Positions 49,823-60,949 of a stretch of DNA of 64,000 nt are shown here, piece after piece. The stretch lies in assembly GCA_026686845.1 (NCBI GenBank), contig JAIVEN010000011.1, positions 28,072,501 through 28,136,500 on the forward strand, given 5' to 3'. Each line of letters begins with the position of its first letter. Positions within the stretch are counted from its first letter, which is position 1. The translations under genes and the position numbers were made by a program. Origin of the DNA: Adenanthera pavonina. Lineage: Eukaryota; Streptophyta; Magnoliopsida; Fabales; Fabaceae. The notes under the pieces were generated by a model, which saw nothing but the letters and a program-made list of their open reading frames with translations, was not told the DNA's origin and ran no database searches.

Positions 49823-50719
49823 ATGCTGTTGAGATCTAAAAGTTTTAATAGTACTTCTGAATTGATTGCTATTAATCTTGAAATTAAACGTGTTTGCAGG
49901 GAAAACAAAGCTAAAAGGAGGCACGAGATGGCTAATGAAGTAGTGCCTGCTAGGGCTCAAGCTAATCTACTTTGGAGAGATGCAGATAAGCTTACCATCT
50001 ATGATAGCCCATCATGTATCCGGTTATCTGACAATGCCAAAGATTATGAGTTTAAGAACATACACTTAAACTCATTGCCACAATTTTATGGGCGAATAGG
50101 CGAAGACACATTGGGCTTTCTGAAGGATTTCTATGACAGGATTGACCAACTTCCCCCGAATGGTTTAACTCAGGAGGAGCTTAAGATGAGATGCTTCAAC
50201 TTCTGCATGAAGGATAGTGCTCGAAGATGGATTCTTAATCTACCGGAAAACTCTTTGACATCATGGAGGGAGATCTACGATGCATTCATTGCCAAGTTTT
50301 ACTCTCCTCAGAGGACTGTAGATCTTAGGGATAAGATATATCTCTTTGCGCAACTGGAGGGCGAGCCATTCTATGAAGCTTGGGATCGATTCAAGGATTA
50401 CTTATATGAGTGTCCACACCATGGATTTCAAGATATGATGCTTGCTAAACTGTTCTATAATGCTCTGAGCCCTACCTCCCAGTCTTTAGTGGACATTGCT
50501 GCAAGGGATGGTAATCTGACTGCCGAAGAGATGATGAATATATATGATCAAGTGGCAACTCAGACCAGACAAAAAGGAGTTCGAAGTAGGAGAGTACCTG
50601 TCAATAAAGTTAACTCTCACTCTGATATGTCTGCACAGTTAGAAAAGTTAAATCAACGCATAGATCTTCTTTTTCAACAACAGAGCAATAATTCTAATTC
50701 AACAACATTGTTTTTTTAA
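49823..50719 (+). CDS. Gag protein of the Athila-like element
   Basis: A single intact frame of 298 residues starting at ATG 49823. Residues about 85-200 form the retrotransposon gag (capsid) domain: FYGRIGED..FLKDFYDR, MRCFNFCMKDSARRW, LTSWREIYDAFIAKF, LFAQLEGEPFYEAWDRFKDY and ECPHHGF. The C-terminus is basic then Gln/Asn/Ser-rich, with a coiled-coil-like stretch (AQLEKLNQRIDLLFQQQ). No zinc knuckle, protease or polymerase follows; the frame ends at TAA 50717-50719. An open gag in an otherwise empty element suggests either recent insertion or selection for gag. Such elements would need enzymes supplied by a full Athila relative. Confidence 0.9.
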   Translation: MLLRSKSFNSTSELIAINLEIKRVCRENKAKRRHEMANEVVPARAQANLLWRDADKLTIYDSPSCIRLSDNAKDYEFKNIHLNSLPQFYGRIGEDTLGFLKDFYDRIDQLPPNGLTQEELKMRCFNFCMKDSARRWILNLPENSLTSWREIYDAFIAKFYSPQRTVDLRDKIYLFAQLEGEPFYEAWDRFKDYLYECPHHGFQDMMLAKLFYNALSPTSQSLVDIAARDGNLTAEEMMNIYDQVATQTRQKGVRSRRVPVNKVNSHSDMSAQLEKLNQRIDLLFQQQSNNSNSTTLFF

Positions 50720-51384
50720 TTTTCTATTTTTGTTTTTTTTTTCTTCTTGCTCTTGTTACCCCAAACTCTCTCCCTCAAGACTTGTAGCAGGACTGAATTG
50801 ATTATGGTGAAAACAAGCTTGGAACAAACATAAGGGACTCGAAAGAACATTTCAAGTATCATCTATAAATCAGGGGAGTCTCAGTTCCTTTATCTTTTAT
50901 TTTATTCCTGCAACATTGAGGACAATGTTGGATCTAAGTGTGGGGGGGTTTATTAGATGTTCTTAGTTAATTTGTCCTAAGAATTGTGCTGATGTGCTGA
51001 AACTAGAAATTTTTTTTTACAAATTTACGTGCTTAATTGATTTTGTTTAGATCTATTTTGCTTATTTTTCTGAGTTAGTGGTTATGTCTGTCACCATAGG
51101 ATACTCAATTGTTGTGCTTAATAGGGTAAGATAGTTAATTTACAAGTCAGGAACATGAGTCTTGAGACTATGAAATTGAGCACTATAACTTAGCATGTGA
51201 TAGGTGTGGACAAGTGACTAAGTTTGTAGAAAGATGAATTATACATTTATTTTTGAACTTGGGTATTTACAATCATTGTGTATGAATTTATTATTTAGTT
51301 GGAGAGATGATTCGAGGTTTAAATGAAAAAAAAATGAAAAAAAGGAAGTAATATATAAATCCACTCCACTGGTTCGACCTGTAC

Positions 51385-51540
51385 TGAGTAACCGGGGGTA
51401 CGCATCACAAATGCGAGACCTTCGCGTCAAAAGGTGCAAAGTGAGCTATGAGTGAGCCAAAGGCATCTTGGTGCAGCGGGTTATGTAGCTTGAGTAACCG
51501 GGGGTACGCATCACAAATGCGAGATCTTTGTGTCAAAAGA
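51385..51540 (+). repeat. Two 48-bp direct repeats, 106 bp apart
   Basis: tgagtaaccgggggtacgca starts at 51385 and again at 51491. The match runs through tcacaaatgcgaga(c/t)ctt(c/t)g(c/t)gtcaaaag, so it is nearly identical apart from C/T differences. Located near the 3' end of the Athila-like element; it is GC-rich against an AT-rich background. Confidence 0.9.
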
Positions 51541-51712
51541 GAGCATAACGGCCTAAGAAAAGCATACAAATCCCCAAATAAAATTGAAGCACAAAGTGCG
51601 GGGAAATTAAATAAATCCTTGTTGATCTCCATTGCACGTGAGTTGAGTTGAGATTTATGTATAATTGATTGAGATATTTTAAGTTCTTAAATAAGTGTTG
51701 TAATTTTTCTTC

Positions 51713-54705
51713 TTTACCTTCTGGACATATTTTGAATTTGATCAATGTAGTTTATGTACCTTCTGCAAGGAGGAATGTGATTTCTACTTTTGTTTTGGAC
51801 CTTTGTGGCTATTCCTTTTGGTAAGGGAATAAAAAGACCGATATTTATTTTAATTCTGTCGTTGTTGGAATTGCTATTTTACAGAATGGTTTATACTGTT
51901 TGATTTTAGATAATTCTCTTATTGTTGATGCTAGTAATTCTGTTAATGCTGTAATTGGGCATAAATGCCCAAGAATTAATGAAAATTCTTCTATTTTGTG
52001 GCATCAGTGTTTGGGTCATATCTCTTGAGAGAGATTAGAAAGGTTGGTCAAATAGGGCATGTTAAATGATTTGGATTTGTCAGATTTCAAGATTTGTGTT
52101 GAATACCTTAAGGGAAAACTTACTGCTAAAGCTAGAAATAAAAGGGTAAGAAGGTTAGAAAATATTCTAGACCTAATCCACATTGACATTTGTGGACCTA
52201 TTACACCTTCTGCTATGGGTGGTTATAAATACTATATCACCTTTATAGATGATTACTCCAGGTATGGTTGGGTTGATCTTCTACATGAGAAGTCAGAATC
52301 ATTATATGCCTTCAAGAATTTAAAGGCAGCAGTTGAATTAAAGATTGAGAAAGTCATAAAATGTGTAAAATCAGATAGAGGTGGTGAGCATTATGGGAGG
52401 TATACAGAGGCCGGGAGGAATCCAGGTCCATTTGTCTTATTTCTGTAGGAACATGGTATTGAAGCACAGTATACTATACTTGGCACTCCACAACAAAATG
52501 GGGTTGCAGAAAGGCGTAACCGTACTCTAATGGATCTGGTTAGAAGTATGATTAGTCACTCCTCTTTGCCAGAGTCATTATGGGGTGATACCTTGAAAAC
52601 TGCTGTCTATATTTTGAATCAAGTACCAAGTAAATCAGTGCCAAAGACTCCATATGAGCTCTATACTAGAAAGAAACCCAGTTTGAAACACTTTCAAGTG
52701 TGGGGTTGTAGGGCAGAGGTGAAATCATATAATCCTCAATTGAAGAAATTAGATTCCAGATCAATTAGTGGATTCTTAATTGGGTATTGTACAGGATCAA
52801 GGGGGTGCAGGTTTTACTGCTCCAAATACACTACAAAGGTCATCAAATCTAATAGAGCATTTTATTTTAAAGATGACTTGCATAGTGGGAGTTCTATACC
52901 CAGAGTTATCAATTTGCGTGATGAGATCACTACTTTACCCATACCTACCTTAACATCTCCTCCATCTAACAGAGATGATATTGATCAAGATCTGGTTGAA
53001 ATAGATACTGATCTTCCTATGGAAGAAACTGGTGCACAAGTCCAATTGAGACACTCTTAGAGAGCTCGTAGGCCTGCAATATTAGATGATTACATGGTGT
53101 ACTTGCAGGAATTTGAATCTGATACAATTAGTAATGCTGATCCTATATCTTTCCAGCAAGCAATATTGAGCACTCAATCTTCTAAATGGATTGAAGCTAT
53201 GAATGATGAGATTGCCTCTATGCATATAAAGTATGGGAGCTTGCAGAATTACCAAATGGATTCAAGTCAGCTGGTTGTAAGTGGGTCTTTAAAACTAAAT
53301 GGGGAGCTTCTGGTGAAATAGAAAGATATAAAGCCAGACTCGTAGCTAAATGCTACAATCAAAGGGAAGGTATTGCTTATACAGAAACCTTCTCTCCAAT
53401 TTCTACCAAGGATGCTTTCAGAGTAGTCATGGCTCTAGTTGCACATTTTGATCTTGAACTTCACCAGATGGATGTCAAGACCACTTTCTGAATGTGGATT
53501 TATATGAAGAAGTCTACATGAATCAACCAGAAGGCTTTGTGGAACTAGGTAAGGAGCACTTGGTGTGCAAATTACGTAAGTCTATCTATGGGCTGAAACA
53601 ACCCTCTAGACAATGGTACTTAAAATTTGACGAGGTCATCACCTCCCTTGGGTTCATTGTGAACAATTAAGATCAGTGTATTTATCATAAATTTAATGGG
53701 ATCAATTTTGTAATTTTAGTTATCTATGTTGATGACATCATATTAGCCAACAATTCATTCAATCTTATGAATGATACAAAATAGATGTTGTCATGCCATT
53801 TTGACATGAAGGACCTTGGTGAAGCATCTTTTGTCCTTGGGATTCAAATCTATCGTGATAGATCTCATGGCATTTTAGGTTTATCTCAAATAACTTATAT
53901 TGAATGAGTGCTCAAGAGATTTAAGATGAATAACTGTGCCTCTAGTCCTGCAGCTACTCAAAAAGGTGATATATTGTCTCAGTCATAGTGCCCTCAAAAT
54001 GATACTGAAAGGGCTGAAATGGATAAGATTCCTTATGCTTCCGCTATTGGTACTCTCATGTATGTACAGGTATGCACTCATCACGATATAGTCTTTGCTA
54101 TTAATGTGTTAGGTAGATATTTAAGTAATCCTGGTATGGATCATTAGAAGGTAGCCAAGAAAGTCATGAGATATCTTCAAGGCACTAAACATTATATGTT
54201 AACTTATAAAAGATCTGATTCTCTTGAAATTGTTGGCTATTCAGATTCAGATTATGCCTCTTGTATAGACAATCATAAGTTGACTTATGGATATATCTTT
54301 ATGATGTCAAGATGAGCTATTTCATGGAAAAGTGTCAAACAGACATGTATAGCTGCCTCAACAATGGAAGCAGAGTACATTGCATGTTATGAAGCCACCT
54401 GTCAAGTTGTATGGTTGAAGAAGTTAATTTATGATATGCATTTAGTTGATTCTATATCAAGACCCTTAACAATTTTTTGCGATAATTCATCTGCTATCCA
54501 TTTCTCTCAGAGGCACAGGAATTCTAGTCGCACCAAACACTTTGATGTTAAATTCTTGTTTGTTAGAGAGATGATTGCTGAATCTCAAACTTGCATTATT
54601 CACATACCAGGTGAAGATATGCTTGCAGATCCGCAGACTAAGGGCTTACCTGTAGGAGTATTTCAGAATCATGTAACTCGTATGGGTCTTGTTAAAACTT
54701 TGTGA
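51713..54705 (+). pseudogene. copia pol: protease end, integrase, reverse transcriptase, RNase H
   Basis: Starts SGHILNLINVVYVPSARRN (protease end). Integrase: LWHQCLGH near 52000, DLIHIDICGP near 52170, KSDRGGEH near 52380, QNGVAERRNR near 52500 and the GKAP-like text through 53060. Reverse transcriptase: KWIEAMNDE near 53190, KARLVAK near 53330, HQMDVKTTF near 53465, and an intact YVDD at about 53725. RNase H: YSDSDYASC near 54240, MEAEYIAC at 54364, ADPQTKGLP near 54630, ending at 54703-54705. I count at least nine in-frame stops between 52000 and 54400 plus shifts near 53230 and 53490, so it is dead. Most stops are one transition away from the family codon. Confidence 0.9.
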
Positions 54706-55139
54706 TAGCCTTAGTTTAGTGGGAGTTTGAGATATATTTGTGATATTTATTGTGTTTAAAGACTGTTTATGTAATATTGCTTAGTCTGGATATTGAAATA
54801 TTTGTGATGTGCTTAATATCATCGGTTTCCCTATCGGATTCGATGATTTTTTTGTGTGATTGCACCTTAAATCACTTGTTTCCCTATCAGATTAAGTGAT
54901 CTTGAGTTGTTTCTTTACTAGGCTATGGTTGAAAGACCAATCTTATATTCTGTTCTATTAAGATTATGAAACATTGAATTACTATATTTTTGCTATCACT
55001 TGTTTTCCTATCAAATTCAGTGATTTTGTATAGTTTCATTTTTTGGATTTTGTTATGGATTACTATGTATTGATTGTTTTCTACCATTTGCGCTTGGTTA
55101 GTGCATTGGATATTCTAAAGAATTAATTAAATGCTATCC

Positions 55140-55616
55140 AAGTGGGAGATTGTTAGATTTATTATGGTGGATTAGCATTTAATTAATTATACAAATAATT
55201 TTATATCTTAAAATTAATTGATTCCCATTGATATTAAGCTTGGAACAGATTAGGCTCTATTTATAAGTATGTGATCAGTGATAGGTTGGATCACACATAT
55301 ACCCATTGGGTAGAGGCCCCAATCTACTACCTTTTAGTGGCTAGTGGTTTTTTATCACTTATCTAGTTTTACGGAGAAAAAAGAGTTATATTTTATAATA
55401 GATTAATTAATTAGTGATTTCTTTAATTAAAAATTTTGTTTTATAAAATTATTAATGAGACGGTCAATTATAGACACGTTCTCCTCATCTAAAATTCATC
55501 GGTCTTTTTGAAAGACTTACACTCTCTCATTTTGAAAAGATTTCTCCATATTAGAGAAGACTAAAATGTAAAGTAGGTTGTGAAATCTACTCTATTATTT
55601 TCTTTGTGTCATCAAT
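55140..55616 (+). repeat. copia polypurine tract and 3' LTR
   Basis: The purine tract aagtgggagat (55140-55150) is followed directly by TGTTAGATTTATTATGG, a standard copia LTR start. Because the 5' LTR is missing the end cannot be fixed; the text near 55560-55616 is my estimate. Between the RNase H stop and the tract, tcggtttccctatcggatt-type phrases recur three times (about 54820, 54880, 55000). Confidence 0.6.
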
Positions 55617-56149
55617 GGCTTCCTCAAAACCATCATCAGATATGTTCAAATTGTAAAACATAAATTTTATGGTCTTATGATTATTAATTCGTACAATTAA
55701 CAAATAAGGGATGAAAAAGTGAATAGACCTTTTTTCTTGTTTGGATGAATAGCATAAAACTAAAAGAAAAAATTTCTTAGAAAAATATGTGGGCTTCTTT
55801 TTTTTTTTTTTCCTGTCCAAAGTTTTTACTTTTTAAAAAGACAATTTTGAAAAAAAAAATGTAGTGCTCTTTATATCACTTACTTTTTTTTTTTCTTGTC
55901 TTTTTTATCTTTTGTTATTATCCAAACATTAGGTAAGTGAAAATTTCTCCCCCATTGGCTATGAATTGTTTTTTTTCCACAAGTATCTTTGACTTACCCA
56001 TTTTGATAGGAGTATTTATTAGATTAAGAGTCAAGTAAAATCTTTTCTAAATCTTACCATTAAGCATTTAACACTGCTATATTTCCTGAATTTAAACTTA
56101 AGACCTCCATTTAAGTTGATAAGAAATTAAATCAATGTTTGTTGCAGTA
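55617..56149. other. Intergenic, nothing recognised
   Basis: AT-rich with T-runs; no supported gene or element. Confidence 0.4.
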
Positions 56150-56680
56150 CGTATAATTTCATTTGTCGAGTAGTTTGTGACTCTGTACTATGCAGATTGA
56201 TAGGGTTAGAAAGTTATAGTGACTGATTCATAAGTTGAACTGAAGACCCTTAGCTTCCTTTTGAATGTTATTTTGTTATCAACAACAAGTGTATTACTTC
56301 TGTCATTGTCTTTTGGTAACGCTCTACTTTCCTCACATGCATTTGATGAATCAGAACAGAAAAGCTGTTTCATATCTTCATAATGCAGAAATCAATTATT
56401 TAGATCTGCTATCAAAGAAGAATTTACCGTGTAAATTTTTTGACCTAATATCCATATTAAAATTAAAAATAATTAATACTCAATAAATATGTCTTAATTT
56501 ATCAAGTAATAATAATAATAATCCTGCAAGTTGCAGAACTGTAAAGCATGCTAGTTTTCCAGGATACGGAATAAATAAATGTCAGTGATTCTTTTTTTTA
56601 TTTTTTGGGCCTGAAATGCCAGTGATTCAGGGCCACTAACTACGAGCCTGTCAACTTTACCCCTGACATGAAAACGTGGA
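56150..56680. repeat. Dispersed local repeat, copy C
   Basis: Shares ordered blocks with copies A and B: tttgtgactctgtact, atgcagattg, taagttgaactgaag, ccttttgaatgttattttg, cacatgcatttgatgaatca and aaagctgtttcatatcttca. It also shares gcaagttgcagaact, ggaataaataaa and gagcctgtc with copy A only. Non-coding. Confidence 0.6.
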
Positions 56681-57915
56681 TTGTATATATGTCCGTAGTT
56701 TGTCGGCGTCGATTTCTTCAAAATATAGATGAATAAACCAATTTGTTTAACACAAATTTTAAATATTTTATTACTTTTATTTGTGAACTAAAGGTGTAAA
56801 ATATTTTATTTAAATGTTTATTTTTAATTAAATTTTTCATTAATTACAAAATATATATTTATTGACTATTTCTTAGACAAAAAAATTGTATTGATCATTT
56901 TAAGTCAGTTCCTCAAATTGCATTTGAGTAATTACTTTATGTATAAAGCGACTTACCAACCCAATCCTGAAGAAGGATAAACTATAATATTGACATCTTA
57001 AAAATTAAAATGAAGAACGAATTAGAATTTATATAATTTTGAATTCTTATTAATAAAATAAAAAATATAATAGATATTTTTTGGTTGAAAAAATATAATA
57101 GATATTCACATTAAATATATTGAACCTGGATAATAAATTTAGCACACTACCCTCCCTCACCTGGCCCAGAACAGAGTCCATTAGAAAGAAACCCTAATTA
57201 AATGTTCAAAAATCATAATTATATATCTAGTTTTTTTAAAGATTTTATTTTGTTTGGCCGCAAGATTTTTTTTAATAATTATAAAAGTTTTTTTTAAAAA
57301 TTAATTTTATAACTCAAAAAATTGTTTGATGATAAATTATGTATCAAAGAGTTAAAAAAATAAAAGGAGATAAGATGGTAATTTAAAAAGTAAGAAAATG
57401 TTTGTTTATGAAAAAAATAGATCTAATTATAAATAAACATTTTATAATTAAAATAATTATCAAATATTATAAAAAAAAAGTAATGGAGTGTGAGAGTTTT
57501 TTATTAATAGTAATAAAAATGTGAATATATAAGAAAAATTAAAATAAAACAAAAATAATTTAAAAAAGCCCCCACTCCCTAATTAATATCTTGGACGTTC
57601 GCGTTTTAAAAGTAAAAAAAAAAATTTAAAAGCTTCTTCCTCATTACTCCCTAGATATATGTGCATGTGCCACCTATTTCTTCTTCTCCATTGCCATTTT
57701 TTTCTCTGTTATCTCCTAAACCTTTTCTTCTCTTCTTATAATCTTATTCATCGTCATTTCTATTATTTCCTTCAAAATCTAAACTCTAGCAGTGAAATCC
57801 CTCATCTATCAGTACCAAAAGGGTGGCCGAGCTTTAGAAAACAAAGGGGATAATAAGAAATGGAGGAAGGATTATAAGTGAAAATGCAAACTTTGGGGGG
57901 GGACCATGGCATCCC
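56681..57915. other. AT-rich intergenic, nothing recognised
   Basis: 56760-56850 continues the local repeat (also at 42830 and 25520). The rest is low-complexity AT with no supported frame. No obvious LINE tail is seen beside the LINE that begins at 57916. Confidence 0.4.
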
Positions 57916-59030
57916 CTAGTCCCCTCTTCCCTCCATCCTTGGAGCATCTAGGTACAATAATTGAATACAACCAGGGGGGCCATCAAATTGATTAACAACA
58001 AACACACTAGTACTGGCTTGTTTTGTAATCCAATCAGCACATGTGTTGCTGTCCCAATAAACATAGTTCATCTGAACTTCCCAATCTTGCAGAATCCAGT
58101 TCCTAATTATTGCAATCAGATCACCATAAGGATTGTTTTCTACATTAGCTTTACTTATCAATTCTAAAGCCGTGATGGAGTCACAATTAACTCTAATCCT
58201 TTTGAAGCCTTTTTTCGACCATATCTCTAAGCCAAACAAAATCGCCCACAATTCAGCTACAGCATTTGGACAATATCCAACATTGCAATTGAATCCCGTG
58301 ATCCATTCACCCAAATGATTCCGAATCATACCTCTACTTGCTGAGTGTCCACTCATTTCTGTAACACCATCAACGTCCAAACTCATCACATCTTGCTCAG
58401 GGGGTCTCCAATATATCCCTTCAGTCTTTTCCTTGTCTATCAAATTCCACTGTCTTGTTAAAAATTGGTCCTCTACGAAGGACATATGCAAGCTCTTCCA
58501 TATCACAGTTTCGCTTGACAGTTCTTTATCCTCAAAAGCTTTAATACATCTGGTTTGCCAAATGCTCCAGCAAGCATAAATAAGCATCTGCTTCCAAGCT
58601 ATCTTACCTAATCTAGGTGTCCCAGTATTTGTTGAAGAATTCCAGAAGATCCAGTAATGCAGGTTCTTGAAGAAGAACTCATTCCAATCGTATCTAGGCA
58701 CCAGTTTCTTCCATACCTCCCTTGCTTTCTGACAGTCTCTTAAAACATGAAGGGTACTTTCAGGTTCATTGCAGGTATAGGGGCAGTAGGGTGTCATGCA
58801 TAACTCTCGATTATATCTGAGCTCATTTGTCATTAATCTATCTTTATCAGCTAACCACAAAAAGTTTTTAAGTTTCTCTGGGCATTTCCATTTCCATATG
58901 ACTTGCCATATCCTGTCGTATTGGGTTGAATCTTGTTCACTAATTGCTTCATATGCCAATTTGACCATGAACCTCCCATCACCAGAGTTTGTCCAATATG
59001 GGATGTCTTTGATCTTTTACTATGTGTCTT
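57916..59030 (-). pseudogene. LINE fragment: zinc-binding RT end plus RNase H
   Basis: Minus strand. The 350-residue frame 58968-57916 is open. It begins with the zinc-binding domain that follows reverse transcriptase in plant L1 elements (WKWKCPEKLKNFLWLADKDRL, CPYTCNEPESTLHVLRDC). It then has an RNase H1-type domain: LDVDGV (Asp), AVAELWAILFGL (Glu), VNCDSITAL (Asp) and a C-terminal DSNTCADWI. Readable homology continues upstream to about 59030 (DIPYWTNSGDGRF) after a stop, and the reverse transcriptase itself is absent, so this is a 5'-truncated copy. All four usual RNase H acidic positions look present. A gene annotated as a ribonuclease-H-like protein would be the same thing under another name. 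Confidence 0.8.
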
Positions 59031-59200
59031 GTTGTAATACTTCTTTTAGCATCTTTAAATGGTGCTTTGTAAAAAATATAAAAATAAAAGCTTAAATTGA
59101 CCACAAAAAAAAAAAATGAACCCATGAAAGACAGATATGGATTTATCTATTGTGGTCCTTATTAAATAGATATTGTTTAACAAAATTAGTTTTAACTAAG

Positions 59201-60640
59201 TGATGTGTCTATTTTATACATGTAAAATACTCACATTTAAGCTTCAAATTGCATTTAAATATGTTTAGATTGATATATTTTAGCATGATTTTAAATATTT
59301 TTGTGTTTCATGGCGTTATAGGTTCATTTGGAAGTATTCGGAGCAAAAATATTACATAGTTTATTTTGAAAAATTTCGACACCCTTTGGTATTTTGATCA
59401 TAACTCTCATATCTGAACTCCGATTGAGGTAATTTAAGATGAGTTGGAAAGCTAAGACATAGAGTTACAATTTCATGTTTTTGTTTTCCCGAATTCCAAT
59501 GTTATCATAGTGAAAATTGAACTCAAAATATCAATATGAGTTGGTGACTTTCAGAAGCAGAAAGAAGCACTGTGTGTACCACAGAAGCACCCAGTGCCAA
59601 GTCAACGCATTTTGAACGTTTCTCAACCTTTCAAAAGCACCCAGCACTGTATTGGATGAGTATATGGCCACCTGGCACCAAGTCAAACATCAAAGATCCG
59701 TAAAAACACGTTTTTAATGTGTTTTTGTGATATTTTGGTCTTTTATGGGCTTCTAAAATTTTTCTATATAAGGAGACACGGTAGAAACACAAAGGGAGCA
59801 TTCAGAAACGCATTCAGAGGCCAGAGAACACAATTTAAATGCATCTGGGAGTAACTATGAGCAATCTATAAAGAGAAAGCAAGGAGATTTGGAGAGCATT
59901 GAAGTAATATTATATTTTTCTTTATAAACTCTTCCTTCTTGCTATTCTTATCATGGTATGGGATTTTAGTTTTGATTTGATTTCTAATTCTATGAATAAT
60001 TAAATTTTCCAGTCAGGGGTATGGATGTAGCCTGACTGGAATTGATTGGAGATGTTTCTTTAGTTAAGACTTTGGTGATTTGTTCTTCAAGTTATAATTA
60101 ATTTATCTTTTTATTATATTTATCTCTTTTGTTCGTTTATGTGGATTTTATGCTTAATCACTATAGAATCTAATTAATGGGTAAACTTGATGGACTGAGA
60201 GGTGAAGAGTGAACCTAGATTTAAAGAGATAAACATGAATAACTAATCTAGAGATAGAATTAGGAATTTGTGGTGATATACGTTGTAGTTTTCAAGGTTT
60301 AATTAGGAATTTTAGTGGTGTGAAAGTGAATTGAATCCTAATTAAATAAGGATTAATTGACTGAGAGGTAATTATGACACTTTAGAAACAACGGTCACTA
60401 TAATTAAGTTTGGGTGAATTCTGATCTCTTGATGCATCTAGAACTGAATCAAACTCAGACTTCGATTTGTTTTCTATTTCTTTCCTTTTTAATTTGAGTT
60501 CTTAATTTAATTATCACTTACTTTTGGGATTAAAAGTTTAAACTGATAAATTTACTATTTCCCTTGGGTTTGACTTCTAGAATACTCCGAAGACTTTTTA
60601 TTACTGCAATCGACCCTATATATTTGTAGGATCTCAATCG
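59201..60640 (+). repeat. Solo LTR of the Athila-like family
   Basis: 1440 bp that aligns end to end with the LTR at 48211-49717, from TGATGTGTCTATTTTATACA to gatctcaatcg. It is followed by unrelated sequence instead of a primer-binding site. It has lost almost all CpG sites of the GC-rich block. The flanking 5-mers (ctaag and ttagg) differ at two positions, so the target duplication is degraded. Solo LTRs arise by recombination between the two LTRs of an element. Confidence 0.85.
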
Positions 60641-60949
60641 TTAGGGAAATACTAAATTTGAACAGTATAATTTCTAAATCTTCCAGAAGTTTTTATTGGG
60701 CTTTTTATTTAGTACTCCAACCTTGTTTTTTTATAAGATTTTCCGACAAAATTCCACAGACTAAGTGTATTTTTAAAGGACATCTTTGAAAAAAAAAAAG
60801 CTCATTAATGTTTCATTATTTAATTATTTGTTATATAAAATTTTATATTAAAGAACATCAAATTTTAAAAGCTTTCAAAAGGAATCTTATTTAAAAAAAT
60901 GGGAGAGAATATATTGTTAACGTGAAAACAAATTATATGGCCTAAGGCA
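60641..60949. other. Intergenic, nothing recognised
   Basis: AT-rich spacer between the solo LTR and the 3' end of the aldo-keto reductase pseudogene. Confidence 0.4.

Larger units (their letters stand above)
48211..51712 (+). mobile_element. Gag-only Athila-like LTR element nested in copia
   Basis: 3502 bp flanked by TTTAC (48206-48210 and 51713-51717), which is also where the copia protein text resumes without loss. It has a 1507-bp LTR, a primer-binding site complementary to tRNA-Asp, one intact gag frame, no pol at all, a conserved tail (aacattgaggacaatgtt, gtgtggggggg) and a terminal segment with two 48-bp repeats. It resembles the non-autonomous TR-GAG class. Oddly, no 3' LTR matching the 5' LTR is present before the right boundary. 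Confidence 0.8.
47238..55616 (+). mobile_element. Ty1/copia retrotransposon, 5'-truncated and split by a nested element
   Basis: The left part (47238-48210) and right part (51713-55616) are halves of one copia element separated by the 3.5-kb insertion at 48211-51712. The protein text reads straight across the insertion site once one TTTAC copy is discounted. The 5' LTR and primer-binding site are missing; the 3' polypurine tract (aagtgggagat) and the start of the 3' LTR (TGTTAG at 55151) are present. The left junction with the gypsy fragment carries a 10-bp direct repeat ATATAACTCT (47227-47236 and 47238-47247). Confidence 0.85.

Noticed and set aside
59196..60645. Target duplication around the solo LTR
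   Set aside because: Flanking 5-mers ctaag and ttagg differ at two of five positions; not claimed.
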